Below, one piece after another: positions 25,644 to 35,502 of a stretch of 37,634 nt of DNA. Below the pieces are notes generated by a model, which was not told where the DNA came from, did no database searches, and saw only the letters and a list, made by a program, of their open reading frames with translations. This DNA is from an uncultured Prevotellaceae bacterium (GTDB lineage: Bacteria; Bacteroidota; Bacteroidia; Bacteroidales; Bacteroidaceae). The stretch is from contig ONKB01000037.1 of the NCBI GenBank assembly GCA_900318305.1, positions 1 to 37,634 on the forward strand, written 5' to 3'. Made by a program: the position numbers and the translations under genes. The stretch's first letter is position 1, and each line of letters opens with the position of its first letter.

Positions 25644-25913
25644 ATGAGTCGTTCATTAAAAAAAGGTCCATATATTACCGTATCGCTCGAGAAGAAAATT
25701 CTCGCCATGAATGAGAGCGGTAAGAAAAGTGTAGTTAAAACTTGGGCTCGAGCTTGTATGATTTCTCCTGATTTTGTTGGTCATACAATCGCTGTACATA
25801 ACGGAAACAAATTCATTCCTGTGTACGTGACTGAAAATATGGTTGGACATAAGCTTGGAGAGTTCGCACCGACACGTAAATTCGGTGGACATGCCGGCAA
25901 CAAGTCTAAGTGA
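25644..25913 (+). CDS. rpsS: 30S ribosomal protein S19
   Basis: 89-aa 30S head protein that contacts the A-site tRNA region and forms inter-subunit bridges with S13. [11 protein letters not shown] at the start and [20 protein letters not shown] at the end are the family signatures. Full length, 22 bases after rplB. Confidence 0.97.
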   Translation: MSRSLKKGPYITVSLEKKILAMNESGKKSVVKTWARACMISPDFVGHTIAVHNGNKFIPVYVTENMVGHKLGEFAPTRKFGGHAGNKSK

Positions 25914-25942
25914 TATTGATTAGAAAATAAAAAGATAAAATA

Positions 25943-26383
25943 ATGGGAGCTAGAAAAAGAAACTCAGCCAATGCAAGAAAAGAAGCCCTAAAAGGCCAAT
26001 ATTTTGCAATTTTGAGAAATGTTCCTTCTTCCCCACGAAAAATGCGCTACGTAGTAGATTTGATTCGTGGTATGGAAGTAGGTCGTGCCCTCAGTACACT
26101 TAGATTTTCCAAGAAAGCTGCTTCTGCCTATGTAGAGAAATTGCTTCGTTCCGCAATAGCAAACTGGGAGCAGAAGAATGACCGCAAGGCAGAAGACGGA
26201 GAACTCTTTGTACAAAAGGTATTTGTTGATGCTGGTGCAACACTTAAGCGTATGAGACCCGCCCCACAGGGTAGAGGCTACAGAATACGCAAGCGTTCAA
26301 ACCATGTGACTTTATATGTTGGTTCTAATAATAACACCGTTTCCGAGACTCAACCAGCTGAGACGGAAGAAGTAACTAAATAA
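25943..26383 (+). CDS. rplV: 50S ribosomal protein L22
   Basis: 146-aa protein whose hairpin lines the exit tunnel. [20 protein letters not shown] and the hairpin region [20 protein letters not shown] are typical. About 20 residues of acidic, Thr/Glu-rich tail ([13 protein letters not shown]) extend past the usual end. This recalls the much longer acidic tail on L17 at the end of the window. Confidence 0.97.
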   Translation: MGARKRNSANARKEALKGQYFAILRNVPSSPRKMRYVVDLIRGMEVGRALSTLRFSKKAASAYVEKLLRSAIANWEQKNDRKAEDGELFVQKVFVDAGATLKRMRPAPQGRGYRIRKRSNHVTLYVGSNNNTVSETQPAETEEVTK

Positions 26384-26386
26384 ACT

Positions 26387-27127
26387 ATGGGACAAAAAAT
26401 CAATCCAATAAGTAACCGCTTAGGAATCATCCGTGGTTGGGATTCCAATTGGTACGGTGGTAAGAATTTCGGTGACACCCTGCTGGAAGATACAAAAATC
26501 AGAAAGTATCTCAATGCACGTTTGGCAAAAGCAAGTGTTTCCCGAATCGTTATAGAAAGAACATTGAAGCTTATAACTATCACTATTTGTTCTTCTCATC
26601 CCGGTGTAATCATCGGCAAGGGTGGACAAGAGGTAGATAAGCTTAAGGAAGAATTGAAGAAGATTACTGACAAGGAAGTCCAAATCAATATCTTCGAAGT
26701 TAGGAAACCCGAACTGGATGCTCAGATCGTAGGTAAAAGCATTGCTCATCAGATTGAGGGTATGGTGGCATATCGTCGTGCAATCAAGATGGCTATTGCC
26801 AATACAATGCGTATGGGCGCAGAAGGTATTAAAATCCAGATTTCAGGCCGTCTGAATGGTGCTGAAATGGCTCGTAAGGAAATGTATAAGGAGGGAAGAA
26901 CTCCTCTTCATACTTTGAGAGCAGATATAGACTATTGTCAGGCAGAGGCTTTGACAAAGGTTGGTATTCTTGGTATCAAAGTCTGGATTTGCCGAGGTGA
27001 GGTATATGGTAAGAAAGATCTTGCTCCAAATTTTGTTCAGCAGAATGAGAAGGGAAGAAACTTCGGTGGAAACTCTCGTGGACGCGGTGACAGAAATGGT
27101 CGCAGGAGAAGAAATGCTAACCGTTAA
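26387..27127 (+). CDS. rpsC: 30S ribosomal protein S3
   Basis: 246-aa protein at the mRNA entry tunnel. [19 protein letters not shown] opens it, a KH domain carries [14 protein letters not shown], and [20 protein letters not shown] is in the C-terminal domain. The final 25 residues are rich in Gly, Arg and Asn ([20 protein letters not shown]), a basic tail likely to touch RNA. Confidence 0.98.
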   Translation: MGQKINPISNRLGIIRGWDSNWYGGKNFGDTLLEDTKIRKYLNARLAKASVSRIVIERTLKLITITICSSHPGVIIGKGGQEVDKLKEELKKITDKEVQINIFEVRKPELDAQIVGKSIAHQIEGMVAYRRAIKMAIANTMRMGAEGIKIQISGRLNGAEMARKEMYKEGRTPLHTLRADIDYCQAEALTKVGILGIKVWICRGEVYGKKDLAPNFVQQNEKGRNFGGNSRGRGDRNGRRRRNANR

Positions 27128-27143
27128 TTGAAAGTATTTTATT

Positions 27144-27569
27144 ATGTTACAACCTAAAAGAACAAAATATAGAAGACCACAGAAAGGACGTAGCAAAGGT
27201 AACGCTCAGCGTGGTAATCAATTGTCTTTTGGCAGTTTTGGTATTAAGAGTCTCCAGACTGAATGGATTCATAGCAATCAGTTGGAGGCTGCCCGTGTTG
27301 CTGTAACAAGATATATGCAGCGTCAGGGTCAGGTTTGGTGCCGAGTTTTCCCCGACAAACCAATTACAAAAAAGCCTGCTGATGTACGTATGGGTAAAGG
27401 TAAGGGTGATCCTGTAGGATTTGTCGTACCTGTTACTCCAGGTCGTATGCTTTTCGAAGTAGACGGCGTCTCTTTTGACATAGCCAAGGAAGCTCTTCGC
27501 CTTGCAGCACAGAAACTTCCGGTGCTTACGAAATTTGTTGTTAGACGTGATTATGATAAAAATGCCTGA
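27144..27569 (+). CDS. rplP: 50S ribosomal protein L16
   Basis: 141-aa protein near the A-site tRNA elbow. [20 protein letters not shown] and [20 protein letters not shown], followed by [18 protein letters not shown], are canonical. Normal length. It ends two bases before rpmC. Confidence 0.98.
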   Translation: MLQPKRTKYRRPQKGRSKGNAQRGNQLSFGSFGIKSLQTEWIHSNQLEAARVAVTRYMQRQGQVWCRVFPDKPITKKPADVRMGKGKGDPVGFVVPVTPGRMLFEVDGVSFDIAKEALRLAAQKLPVLTKFVVRRDYDKNA

Positions 27570-27571
27570 TT

Positions 27572-27766
27572 ATGAAAATAGAAGACATTAAGAACATGCC
27601 GACTAACGAGTTGGCAGAAAAATTGAAGAGTGCAGAGGCAGAATACAGTAAAATGTTGCTCAACCATGCAGTGTCTCCACTTGCTAATTCTTCCCAGATA
27701 AAGGCTTCTCGTCGTGATATCGCAAGAATCAAGACCGTATTACGTCAAAGAGAACTTAACAAATAA
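27572..27766 (+). CDS. rpmC: 50S ribosomal protein L29
   Basis: 64-aa two-helix protein near the tunnel exit. MKIEDIKNMPTNELAEKL and the SPLANSSQIKASRRDIARIK segment fit the family, with the RRDIARIKT helix conserved. It lies between rplP and rpsQ as in nearly all bacteria. Confidence 0.95.
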   Translation: MKIEDIKNMPTNELAEKLKSAEAEYSKMLLNHAVSPLANSSQIKASRRDIARIKTVLRQRELNK

Positions 27767-27777
27767 TTTGAAATCAA

Positions 27778-28035
27778 ATGGAAGGAAGAAATTTACGTAA
27801 AACAAGACAGGGTGTTGTTGTTAGCAACAAAATGGACAAGACTATTGTTGTTGCTGCCCGTTTTAAGGACATGCACCCTATATATGGTAAATTTGTTTTG
27901 AAGACAAAAAAGTACCATGCTCATGATGAAAAGAATGAGTGTAATGTTGGTGATACAGTGTTATTGATGGAGACACGTCCATTAAGTAAGACAAAAAGGT
28001 GGAGAGTTGTTGAAATCGTAGAAAGAGCTAAGTAG
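27778..28035 (+). CDS. rpsQ: 30S ribosomal protein S17
   Basis: 85-aa OB-fold primary 16S rRNA binder. [20 protein letters not shown] opens it and [20 protein letters not shown] follows, ending in [18 protein letters not shown]. These are full family signatures. One base separates it from rplN. Confidence 0.97.
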   Translation: MEGRNLRKTRQGVVVSNKMDKTIVVAARFKDMHPIYGKFVLKTKKYHAHDEKNECNVGDTVLLMETRPLSKTKRWRVVEIVERAK

Positions 28036-28036
28036 T

Positions 28037-28402
28037 ATGATACAAGCATTAACTAAATTGACCGTTGCTGATAATAGCGGCGCTCGTGAAGCACTTTGCA
28101 TCCGTGTTCTGGGCGGTACAAGAAGACGTTATGCTTCTGTGGGTGACATTATTGTTGTCGCTGTCCAGAATGTACTTGCATCAAGTGATATTAAAAAAGG
28201 TGCTATATCCAAGGCACTGATAGTTCGTACAAAAAAGGAGATTCGCCGTGCGGATGGCTCATACATTCGTTTTGACGACAACGCATGTGTCCTCCTTAAT
28301 GGTGATAATGAGTTGAGAGGAAGCCGTATCTTCGGTCCGGTTGCCCGCGAATTGCGTGCAGTTAATATGAAGGTGGTTTCTCTGGCTCCTGAGGTCCTTT
28401 AA
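28037..28402 (+). CDS. rplN: 50S ribosomal protein L14
   Basis: 121-aa beta-barrel protein at the subunit interface, the docking site of the silencing factor Rsf[21 protein letters not shown] and [13 protein letters not shown] are diagnostic. Full length. Confidence 0.98.
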   Translation: MIQALTKLTVADNSGAREALCIRVLGGTRRRYASVGDIIVVAVQNVLASSDIKKGAISKALIVRTKKEIRRADGSYIRFDDNACVLLNGDNELRGSRIFGPVARELRAVNMKVVSLAPEVL

Positions 28403-28421
28403 TCTTTTAAGAAATAGCCTA

Positions 28422-28742
28422 ATGAGTAAATTACATATTAAGAAAGGTGATACAGTATATGTAAACACCGGTGAGAATAAGGGAGCTACAGGCAAGGTTC
28501 TTAAAGTCTTTGTTGAGAAGCAACGCGCAATCGTTGAAGGTATCAATATGGTAAGTAAGAGCATGAAGCCTGATGCTAAGCATCCCCAGGGTGGTATTCA
28601 GAAGCAGGAAGCTCCAATACATATCTCAAATTTGAATCTTGTTGACCCAAAGACAGGTAAACCTACCCGTATCGGTCGCAGGAGAGATGAAAATGGTAAG
28701 TTAGTTCGTTATTCTAAGAAATCAGGGGAGGTGATTAAGTGA
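28422..28742 (+). CDS. rplX: 50S ribosomal protein L24
   Basis: 106-aa assembly initiator with an N-terminal KOW motif ([20 protein letters not shown]) and the [18 protein letters not shown] segment. Its stop overlaps the rplE start by one base (TGATG), so these two are probably coupled. Confidence 0.97.
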   Translation: MSKLHIKKGDTVYVNTGENKGATGKVLKVFVEKQRAIVEGINMVSKSMKPDAKHPQGGIQKQEAPIHISNLNLVDPKTGKPTRIGRRRDENGKLVRYSKKSGEVIK

Positions 28743-29293
28743 TGGCAAATACAGCGCAATTAAAACAGGTGTATAAGGATCAGATAGCTCCTGAACTTAT
28801 GAAGAAGTTTAACTATACTTCTCCAATGCAGATTCCTGTGTTGAAGAAAATAGTTATTAACCAGGGTATCGGCGCAGCAACTCAAGATAAGAAATTGATT
28901 GATGTCGCCATAAACGAAATTACGGCAATCGCAGGTCAGAAAGCTGTTGCAACTATTTCTCGCAAGGATATAGCTAACTTTAAGCTTCGTAAAAAGATGC
29001 CTATTGGTGTACGTGTAACCCTTCGTCGTGAAAGGATGTATGAATTCTTGGAGAAATTGGTTCGTGTTGCTTTACCTCGTATCCGTGACTTCAAAGGAAT
29101 CTCAGGTAATCTTGACGGCCGTGGCAATTATACTCTCGGAATAGACGAGCAGATTATCTTCCCGGAAATCAATATTGACTCTGTTGAGAAGATTCAGGGT
29201 ATGAATATTACTTTTGTAACTTCTGCTCTGACCGATGAGGAAGGATATGCGTTACTTAAAGCATTTGGCTTACCTTTTAATAATGACAAATAA
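28742..29293 (+). CDS. rplE: 50S ribosomal protein L5
   Basis: 183-aa 5S rRNA-binding protein in the central protuberance. [36 protein letters not shown] and [20 protein letters not shown] are canonical. I chose ATG 28742 over the GTG one codon upstream; it shares one base with the rplX stop. Confidence 0.97.
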   Translation: MANTAQLKQVYKDQIAPELMKKFNYTSPMQIPVLKKIVINQGIGAATQDKKLIDVAINEITAIAGQKAVATISRKDIANFKLRKKMPIGVRVTLRRERMYEFLEKLVRVALPRIRDFKGISGNLDGRGNYTLGIDEQIIFPEINIDSVEKIQGMNITFVTSALTDEEGYALLKAFGLPFNNDK

Positions 29294-29305
29294 TAATTAA
29301 GAGAT

Positions 29306-29608
29306 ATGGCAAAAGAATCTATGAAGGCTCGTGAGGTAAAAAGAGCCAAGTTGGTCGCCAAATATGCAGAGAAACGTGCTGCTCTTAAGGAAATTGTAAA
29401 CAAATCGTCAGATCCGGCTGAGGCTTATGAGGCTGCACGCAAATTGCAGAGCATTCCTCGTAATGCAAATCCTATCCGCCTGCACAATCGCTGCAAGATT
29501 TCTGGTAGGCCTAAAGGTTATATCCGTCAGTTCGGTCTGTCACGTATAGAATTTCGTGAGATGGCTTCTAACGGTTTGATACCCGGAGTGAAGAAAGCAA
29601 GTTGGTAA
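29306..29608 (+). CDS. rpsN: 30S ribosomal protein S14, zinc-free form
   Basis: 100-aa 30S head protein. [20 protein letters not shown] and [19 protein letters not shown] identify it. Only one Cys is present in the region where the short zinc form carries paired CxxC motifs, so this is the long, zinc-independent type. A 59-base gap with a hairpin follows before rpsH. Confidence 0.97.
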   Translation: MAKESMKAREVKRAKLVAKYAEKRAALKEIVNKSSDPAEAYEAARKLQSIPRNANPIRLHNRCKISGRPKGYIRQFGLSRIEFREMASNGLIPGVKKASW

Positions 29609-29633
29609 CAAAGAAAAGAATTGTTTAATATTG

Positions 29634-29647
29634 TCGGGCTCTCCCGA
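29634..29647 (+). other. Hairpin between rpsN and rpsH
   Basis: TCGGG (29634-29638) and CCCGA (29643-29647) form a perfect 5-bp stem with a CTCT loop, 20 bases before the rpsH ATG. AT-rich sequence without a clean T-run follows, so termination is unlikely. It may be a translational control site or mRNA processing signal for rpsH. Confidence 0.45.
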
Positions 29648-29667
29648 TTAATTAAATTATTATTAAA

Positions 29668-30060
29668 ATGACAGATCCAATAGCAGATTATTTGACGCGA
29701 TTAAGAAATGCGATTCAGGCTAACCATCGTGTGGTTACCATTCCTGCGTCAAATTTGAAAAAGGACATTACAAAGATCCTTTTTGAGAAAGGTTACATCT
29801 TAAACTATAAGTTTATAGATGATGACCGTCAGGGCTTAATAAAGATAGCCTTGAAGTATACAACTGATAAACGCAGTGCAATCAGATGCTTGAAAAGGGT
29901 ATCTACACCGGGTTTACGCTGTTATACTGGTTACAAGAAGATGCCGAGAGTTATTAACGGCTTAGGTATCGCTATTATTTCTACTTCTAAAGGAGTGATG
30001 ACAGACAAAGAAGCTGCCGTAGAGAAAATCGGCGGTGAGGTATTGTGCTATGTATATTAA
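29668..30060 (+). CDS. rpsH: 30S ribosomal protein S8
   Basis: 130-aa 16S rRNA binder for the central domain. MTDPIADYLTRLRNAIQANH, LKRVSTPGLRCYTGYKKMP and GIAIISTSKGVMTDKEA are diagnostic. In E. coli S8 represses the spc operon at the rplE start. Here a small hairpin lies just upstream of rpsH itself. Confidence 0.98.
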   Translation: MTDPIADYLTRLRNAIQANHRVVTIPASNLKKDITKILFEKGYILNYKFIDDDRQGLIKIALKYTTDKRSAIRCLKRVSTPGLRCYTGYKKMPRVINGLGIAIISTSKGVMTDKEAAVEKIGGEVLCYVY

Positions 30061-30079
30061 TTAAAGTTACTTAAAAAGT

Positions 30080-30649
30080 ATGTCTAGAATAGGTAAATTG
30101 CCGATTAACATTCCTGCTGGTGTAACAATCACCATGAAGGATAATGTAGTGTCCGTAAAAGGGCCAAAGGGTGAATTAAGCCAGGAAGTACATCCTTCAA
30201 TAAAAGTCAATATTGAGGATGGTCAGGTAACTTTTGAGATTGATGAGAAGTTTGATGGTGTTGAAACCAAGCAGAAACAAGCTTTTCACGGACTCTATCG
30301 TTCATTAATCAATAATCTCGTTGTAGGTGTTTCTACAGGATTCAAGGCAGAAATGGAATTGGTTGGTGTCGGTTATAGGGTTTCAAATACAGGTAATCTC
30401 ATAGAATTTACTTTAGGTTATACTCACCCGATATTCCTTCAGGTTCCTCCCCAGATTAAGGTGGAGACAAAATCTGAAAGAAACAAGCGTCCATACATTT
30501 GCTTGGAATCTTGTGACAAACAATTATTAGGTTTGGTATGTGCCAAAATTCGTTCATTTAGAAAGCCTGAACCTTACAAGGGTAAGGGTATCCTCTATGT
30601 AGGTGAAGTAATTCGCCGCAAGTCAGGTAAGTCGGCTTCAGCTAAATAA
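30080..30649 (+). CDS. rplF: 50S ribosomal protein L6
   Basis: 189-aa two-domain protein near the GTPase-associated centre. MSRIGKLPINIPAGVTITMK and VKGPKGELSQEVHP open it. The C-terminal signature PEPYKGKGILYVGEVIRRKS is complete. Normal length. Confidence 0.98.
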   Translation: MSRIGKLPINIPAGVTITMKDNVVSVKGPKGELSQEVHPSIKVNIEDGQVTFEIDEKFDGVETKQKQAFHGLYRSLINNLVVGVSTGFKAEMELVGVGYRVSNTGNLIEFTLGYTHPIFLQVPPQIKVETKSERNKRPYICLESCDKQLLGLVCAKIRSFRKPEPYKGKGILYVGEVIRRKSGKSASAK

Positions 30650-30668
30650 CCCTTTTAATATTTAGAGT

Positions 30669-31013
30669 ATGACAACATTAAAAGAAAAGAGAAGGCTTAG
30701 AATTAAGCATCGTGTTAGAAATAAGATTTCTGGTACAGCTGAAATGCCAAGAATGAGTGTGTTTAGAAGTAATAAGCAGATATATGTCCAGATCATTAAT
30801 GATGAAACAGGCAGAACTCTTGCTGCAGCTTCTTCACTTGGATTCGAAAAAATGAATAAATCAGAACAGGCTGCTAAGGTCGGCGAGAAAATCGCAGAGA
30901 TTGCACTTGCTGCTGGTATAAGTAAAGTAGTGTTTGATCGCAATGGCTATTTGTATCACGGTCGCGTTCAGGAATTAGCTAATGGTGCTCGTAAGGGCGG
31001 TCTTAAATTTTAA
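30669..31013 (+). CDS. rplR: 50S ribosomal protein L18
   Basis: 114-aa 5S rRNA-binding protein. [39 protein letters not shown] and [20 protein letters not shown] are the family signatures. Six bases separate its stop from the rpsE ATG. Confidence 0.98.
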   Translation: MTTLKEKRRLRIKHRVRNKISGTAEMPRMSVFRSNKQIYVQIINDETGRTLAAASSLGFEKMNKSEQAAKVGEKIAEIALAAGISKVVFDRNGYLYHGRVQELANGARKGGLKF

Positions 31014-31019
31014 TTGATT

Positions 31020-31526
31020 ATGGCAAACAGAATTATTGCAAATGTTGAAGAGTTTACAGAGAAACTGGTTGCTCTTAATCGTGTAGTTAAAGTTACTAAA
31101 GGTGGTAGAACCTTTACCTTTGCAGCTATTGTTGTAGTTGGTGACGGTAAGGGTGTTATCGGTTATGGTTTAGGTAAGGCTGGTGAAGTTGCTGCTGCTA
31201 TAACAAAGGGAACAGAGTCAGCCAAGAAGAACTTAGTGAAGATTCCTGTATTGAAAGGAACTATTCCTCATGAGATTGCAGCAAAGTTCGGCGGTGCAGA
31301 GGTTGTTTTGTTCCCGGCTTCTCCTGGTACGGGTGTTGTAGCAGGTGGTGCTATGCGTGCTGTCTTGGAAAGCGTCGGAATTACTGACGTGCTGGCAAAG
31401 TCTAAGGGTTCTTCAAACCCTCATAACTTGGTAAAGGCAACTGTAGCCGCTTTGCAGAAACTGCGCGATCCACTTCAGGTGGCTAAAGATCGTAATATTA
31501 GTCTTAATAAAGTATTTAATGGATAG
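31020..31526 (+). CDS. rpsE: 30S ribosomal protein S5
   Basis: 168-aa protein at the mRNA entry site. [39 protein letters not shown] and [20 protein letters not shown] are canonical. I chose ATG 31020 (MANRII) over the TTG two codons upstream because it gives the usual start and clears the rplR stop. Confidence 0.97.
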   Translation: MANRIIANVEEFTEKLVALNRVVKVTKGGRTFTFAAIVVVGDGKGVIGYGLGKAGEVAAAITKGTESAKKNLVKIPVLKGTIPHEIAAKFGGAEVVLFPASPGTGVVAGGAMRAVLESVGITDVLAKSKGSSNPHNLVKATVAALQKLRDPLQVAKDRNISLNKVFNG

Positions 31527-31531
31527 GAATT

Positions 31532-31708
31532 ATGGCAACAATTAAAATTAAACAAGTAAAAAGCCGTATCGGGGTTTCCAAGGTAGAAGCCAGGACTCTT
31601 GATGCGCTTGGTTTGAGAAAAATGAATAAGGTTGTTGAACATGAGGACAATCCTGCAATCCGGGGAATGATACGCAGAGTGCATCATTTAGTTCGTGTTG
31701 AAGAATAA
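31532..31708 (+). CDS. rpmD: 50S ribosomal protein L30
   Basis: 58-aa protein read directly from the sequence between rpsE and rplO. MATIKIKQVKSRIGVSKVEA, LDALGLRKMNKVVEHEDNPA and IRGMIRRVHHLVRV fit L30, and the position is the conserved one. Gaps are 5 bases before and 18 after. Confidence 0.97.
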   Translation: MATIKIKQVKSRIGVSKVEARTLDALGLRKMNKVVEHEDNPAIRGMIRRVHHLVRVEE

Positions 31709-31726
31709 CTTTAAAAAGTAGAAATT

Positions 31727-32173
31727 ATGAAATTAAATAATTTAAAACCCGCTGAGGGCTCCGTAAAGACACGCAAGAGAATAGGCCGTGGCCCAGGTTC
31801 TGGTTTGGGTGGTACTTCAACGCGTGGTACTAAAGGTGCTAAGGCACGTTCTGGCTATAAGAAGAAGATTGGTTTCGAAGGTGGTCAGATGCCCCTCCAG
31901 AGACGTGTTCCTAAATCTGGATTCAAGAATATTAATAGAGTTGAATATAAGGCTATTAATCTGAATCTTCTTCAGAACCTTGCTGATTCCAAGAAACTGA
32001 CAAAGATAACTGTTGCTGATTTGATTGCCGCAGGTTTCGTTTCAAAAGGTCAGTTGGTTAAGGTTCTTGCTAATGGCACTTTGACTGCAAAATTGGATGT
32101 TGAAGTTAATGCTTTCTCCAAGAAGGCAGAAGAAGCGATTAAGTCTTTAGGTGGTACAGCAACCAAATTGTAG
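31727..32173 (+). CDS. rplO: 50S ribosomal protein L15
   Basis: 148-aa late-assembly protein. The long basic Gly-rich arm is clear (RIGRGPGSGLGGTSTRGTKG, then FEGGQMPLQRRVPKSGFKN), followed by the globular C-terminal domain with VKVLANGTLTAKLDVEVNAF. Two bases separate it from secY. Confidence 0.98.
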   Translation: MKLNNLKPAEGSVKTRKRIGRGPGSGLGGTSTRGTKGAKARSGYKKKIGFEGGQMPLQRRVPKSGFKNINRVEYKAINLNLLQNLADSKKLTKITVADLIAAGFVSKGQLVKVLANGTLTAKLDVEVNAFSKKAEEAIKSLGGTATKL

Positions 32174-32175
32174 AC

Positions 32176-33516
32176 ATGAAAAAGTTCATTGAGACTTTAA
32201 AGAATATTTGGAGAATAGAAGATTTGAGAAAACGTCTTCTTATCACCATCTTGTTTGTTGCAATTTATCGACTGGGATCATTTGTGGTCATTCCTGGTAT
32301 TGACCCTGCTCAATTGACAAGATTGCACGAACAGACCAGCACAGGCTTGATGTCCTTGCTGAATATGTTCTCTGGTGGTGCATTCTCCAATGCTTCCATT
32401 TTTGCTTTGGGTATCATGCCATATATCTCTGCATCTATCGTGATGCAGCTGTTAGCTGTGGCAGTACCTGCATTCCAGAAAATGCAACGCGAAGGTGAAA
32501 GCGGTCGTCGTAAGATTAATCAGTATACACGCTACCTGACAATAGCTATCTTGCTGTTCCAGGCCCCGATGTATCTCATTAACCTTAGAGCTCAGGCAGG
32601 TCCTGCTATTACTACTGCAATACCTTGGAGCTGGTTCTTGATCAGTTGTACTTTCATCTTAGCCGGCGGTGCTATGTTCATTCTATGGTTAGGCGAGAGA
32701 ATTACTGATAAAGGTATCGGCAATGGTGTTTCAATTATTATTATGATTGGTATCATTGCCCGTTTACCACAGGCATTAGGTCAAGAGTTCGTAACGGCAT
32801 TGACATCTCCAGGTGCAGGTGGCTTGGTTAAATTCCTGATTGAAATCTTTGCCTTGTTGGCAGTAATTGCTGTGGCTATTATATTAGTCAAGGCAACAAG
32901 AAGGATACCGGTTCAATATGCGAAAAGAGTAATGGGAGGACAGCAAGTAGGCGGAGCACGTCAGTATATTCCTGTCAAATTGTTTGCGGCTAATGTAATG
33001 CCTATTATCTTTGCACAGGCTTTGATGTTTGTTCCGTTGACCTTAGCTGGATTCGCCGGGCAGGAAAGCCAGGGATGGGTTCTCCGCAGTTTCTTGAACC
33101 AGAACAGTTTGTTGTATAATATTGTATTTGTATTTTTAATCGTAGCATTTACATATTTCTATACAGCTATAACCCTGAATCCTGTTCAGATGTCTGAGGA
33201 CATGAAGAGAAACAATGGTTTTATTCCAGGTGTTAAACCGGGAAAGAACACGGCTGATTATCTGGATAGAATAATGTCGTTGATAACTCTTCCGGGCTCT
33301 TTGTTCATCGCATTGATTGCAATACTTCCGACTGTTGCAAACGTTTTCAATGTAAACCAGTCTTTTGCTCAGTTCTTTGGTGGAACTTCTCTGCTGATTC
33401 TCGTTGGTGTTGTATTGGATACATTACAACAGATTGAGAGTTACCTGTTGGTTCGTCACTATGACGGATTATTAAGTGCAGGGAGAACGCGCCATTCAAA
33501 TATGAATGCATATTAA
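32176..33516 (+). CDS. secY: Protein translocase subunit SecY
   Basis: 446-aa polytopic membrane protein that forms the Sec channel. The sequence gives the expected ten membrane segments. GSFVVIPGIDP leads into the plug region, with MSLLNMFSGGAFSNASIFAL and IMPYISASIVMQLL. LGERITDKGIGNGVSIIIM, TRRIPVQYAKR and NPVQMSEDMKRNNGFIPGVK mark the cytoplasmic loops used by SecA and the ribosome. It should carry out export of the many signal-peptide proteins encoded upstream in this window. Confidence 0.98.
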   Translation: MKKFIETLKNIWRIEDLRKRLLITILFVAIYRLGSFVVIPGIDPAQLTRLHEQTSTGLMSLLNMFSGGAFSNASIFALGIMPYISASIVMQLLAVAVPAFQKMQREGESGRRKINQYTRYLTIAILLFQAPMYLINLRAQAGPAITTAIPWSWFLISCTFILAGGAMFILWLGERITDKGIGNGVSIIIMIGIIARLPQALGQEFVTALTSPGAGGLVKFLIEIFALLAVIAVAIILVKATRRIPVQYAKRVMGGQQVGGARQYIPVKLFAANVMPIIFAQALMFVPLTLAGFAGQESQGWVLRSFLNQNSLLYNIVFVFLIVAFTYFYTAITLNPVQMSEDMKRNNGFIPGVKPGKNTADYLDRIMSLITLPGSLFIALIAILPTVANVFNVNQSFAQFFGGTSLLILVGVVLDTLQQIESYLLVRHYDGLLSAGRTRHSNMNAY

Positions 33517-33525
33517 TAAGTTTGT

Positions 33526-34320
33526 ATGGTATACCTGAAGACTGAAGAGGAAATCGAATTGATGAGGCAGGCCAACCTCCTTGTGGGAAGAACGCTTGCT
33601 GAAATAGCCAAGATGATTAAACCCGGTGTAACAACTGAGGAGATAAGCAATCTGGCTGATTCCTTCATAAGGGATAATGGTGCTGTTCCTACTTTTAAGG
33701 GCGTGCCAAATCCTTATGGAGTTCCTTTTCCAGCTGCAGTCTGCTGTTCTGTTAATGAGCAGGTAGTGCATGGTATACCCGACAAGCGTGTTCTTGAAGA
33801 TGGAGATATTGTTTCTGTAGATTGCGGAACATTATTGAATGGTTTCAATGGAGATTCTTGCTATACATTCTGTGTTGGCAATGTTTCCGACGAAATAAAA
33901 GCTTTATTGAAAACGACAAAGGAAAGTTTATATTTAGGTATTCAGTCAGCAATTCCAGGCCATCGTATTGGTGACATTAGTTATGCCATCCAGAGCCATT
34001 GCGAAAGTCATGGCTATGGCGTTGTCCGCGAGTTGGTGGGACATGGCATAGGCCGTGAGATGCACGAAGACCCCATGGTGCCTAATTATGGCAAACGTGG
34101 CAATGGCATGCGTCTCTCAAATGGCTTGTGTATTGCTATTGAACCGATGATAACAATGTGCAAACGTGATGTCTATGTCGCTGAGGACGGCTGGACGGTA
34201 ATTACCAGAGACGGTAAGCCTGCGGCCCATTTCGAGCATACAATAGCCATCCATAATGGCACTGCTGATATTTTGTCGTCTTTTGAAGAGATTGAAGCAA
34301 TCGAAGGTAAATTATATTAA
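33526..34320 (+). CDS. map: Type I methionine aminopeptidase
   Basis: 264-aa metalloenzyme that removes N-terminal Met from new proteins. The five metal ligands are all present: D99 (VSVDCG), D110 (GFNGDS), H173 (VGHGIG), E206 (IEPM) and E237 (FEHT), with the substrate-site H82 in VVHGIP. No N-terminal zinc-finger or SH3-binding extension is present. It lies between secY and infA, a common arrangement. Confidence 0.97.
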   Translation: MVYLKTEEEIELMRQANLLVGRTLAEIAKMIKPGVTTEEISNLADSFIRDNGAVPTFKGVPNPYGVPFPAAVCCSVNEQVVHGIPDKRVLEDGDIVSVDCGTLLNGFNGDSCYTFCVGNVSDEIKALLKTTKESLYLGIQSAIPGHRIGDISYAIQSHCESHGYGVVRELVGHGIGREMHEDPMVPNYGKRGNGMRLSNGLCIAIEPMITMCKRDVYVAEDGWTVITRDGKPAAHFEHTIAIHNGTADILSSFEEIEAIEGKLY

Positions 34321-34321
34321 T

Positions 34322-34540
34322 ATGTCAAAGCAACTGGTAATAGAACAAGATGGTGTGATTGTAGAGGCTCTTTCCAATGCGATGTTTCGCGTTGAGTTGG
34401 AGAATGGTCATATGATAACATGTCATTTATCTGGTAAGATGCGTCTTCATTACATCCGTATTCTGCCGGGTGACAAAGTTAAGGTCGAGATGAGTCCTTA
34501 TGATTTGTCCAAGGGAAGAATAGTTTTTAGATATAAATAA
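34322..34540 (+). CDS. infA: Translation initiation factor IF-1
   Basis: 72-aa OB-fold protein that blocks the A site during initiation. [35 protein letters not shown] and [20 protein letters not shown] are full family signatures. I chose ATG 34322, one base after the map stop, because the upstream in-frame residues lie inside map. Confidence 0.98.
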   Translation: MSKQLVIEQDGVIVEALSNAMFRVELENGHMITCHLSGKMRLHYIRILPGDKVKVEMSPYDLSKGRIVFRYK

Positions 34541-34551
34541 TAAATTCAGAT

Positions 34552-34668
34552 ATGAAAACTAAAGTGTCAATCAAGAAGCGTACCCCAGAGTGTAAAATCG
34601 TACGTCGTAAGGGTCGCCTATTCGTAATTAATAAAAAGAACCCTAAGTATAAATTACGTCAGGGTTAA
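34552..34668 (+). CDS. rpmJ: 50S ribosomal protein L36, zinc-free form
   Basis: 38-aa protein read directly from the sequence after inf[21 protein letters not shown] starts it and NPKYKLRQG ends it. Of the usual three Cys and one His zinc ligands only one Cys remains (TPEC for CRNC, N for the third Cys, Y for His), so it cannot form the zinc ribbon. Confidence 0.96.
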   Translation: MKTKVSIKKRTPECKIVRRKGRLFVINKKNPKYKLRQG

Positions 34669-34695
34669 TCAACAAGAAATAAAAGATAATAATAT

Positions 34696-35076
34696 ATGGC
34701 AATAAGAATTGTTGGTGTAGATTTACCTCAAAACAAAAGAGGTGAGATTGCGTTAACCTATATTTTTGGTATAGGTCGCAGTAGTGCAGCTAAGATTCTG
34801 GATACCGCCGGAATCGACCGCAGCATTAAAGTAAAGGATTGGACAGATGATCAGACGGCTAAGATCCGTGAGATTATCGGTAGTAATTTCAAAGTTGAAG
34901 GTGATCTTCGTTCTGAGATTCAGATGAACATCAAGCGACTGATGGATATTGGTTGCTATCGTGGTGTTCGTCATCGTATTGGCCTGCCAGTACGCGGGCA
35001 AAGCACCAAAAATAATGCTCGTACTCGAAAGGGCAAGAAAAAGACTGTTGCTAATAAGAAAAAAGCTACTAAATAA
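34696..35076 (+). CDS. rpsM: 30S ribosomal protein S13
   Basis: 126-aa 30S head protein contacting P-site t[56 protein letters not shown] and a Lys-rich tail are typical. First gene of the old alpha operon, 27 bases after rpmJ. Confidence 0.98.
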   Translation: MAIRIVGVDLPQNKRGEIALTYIFGIGRSSAAKILDTAGIDRSIKVKDWTDDQTAKIREIIGSNFKVEGDLRSEIQMNIKRLMDIGCYRGVRHRIGLPVRGQSTKNNARTRKGKKKTVANKKKATK

Positions 35077-35085
35077 TAGATAATT

Positions 35086-35475
35086 ATGGCAAAGAAAACC
35101 GTTTCAGCGAAGAAAAGAGTAGTTAAGGTAGGGGCTGCAGGACAGTTGCATGTTCATAGTTCCTTCAATAATGTGATCGTCGCATTAACTAATAGCGATG
35201 GTGAAATGATATCTTGGTCCTCTGCCGGTAAGATGGGTTTCAGGGGCTCAAAGAAGAATACGCCATATGCAGCACAGATGGCAGCTGAAGATTGTGCTAA
35301 GGTAGCTTATGATTTAGGTCTTCGTAAGGTAAAGGCATTCGTTAAAGGACCTGGAAATGGTCGTGAGTCAGCTATTCGTGCCGTACACGGTGCCGGAATA
35401 GAAGTAACCGAGATAGTTGACGTTACACCATTACCACATAATGGTTGCCGTCCACCGAAGAGAAGAAGAGTATAA
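35086..35475 (+). CDS. rpsK: 30S ribosomal protein S11
   Basis: 129-aa platform protein at the E site. [39 protein letters not shown] and the C-terminal [15 protein letters not shown] are diagnostic. Nine bases after rpsM. Confidence 0.98.
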   Translation: MAKKTVSAKKRVVKVGAAGQLHVHSSFNNVIVALTNSDGEMISWSSAGKMGFRGSKKNTPYAAQMAAEDCAKVAYDLGLRKVKAFVKGPGNGRESAIRAVHGAGIEVTEIVDVTPLPHNGCRPPKRRRV

Positions 35476-35502
35476 TTTTATTAATCTGTAAATAGTATAG
35501 AA

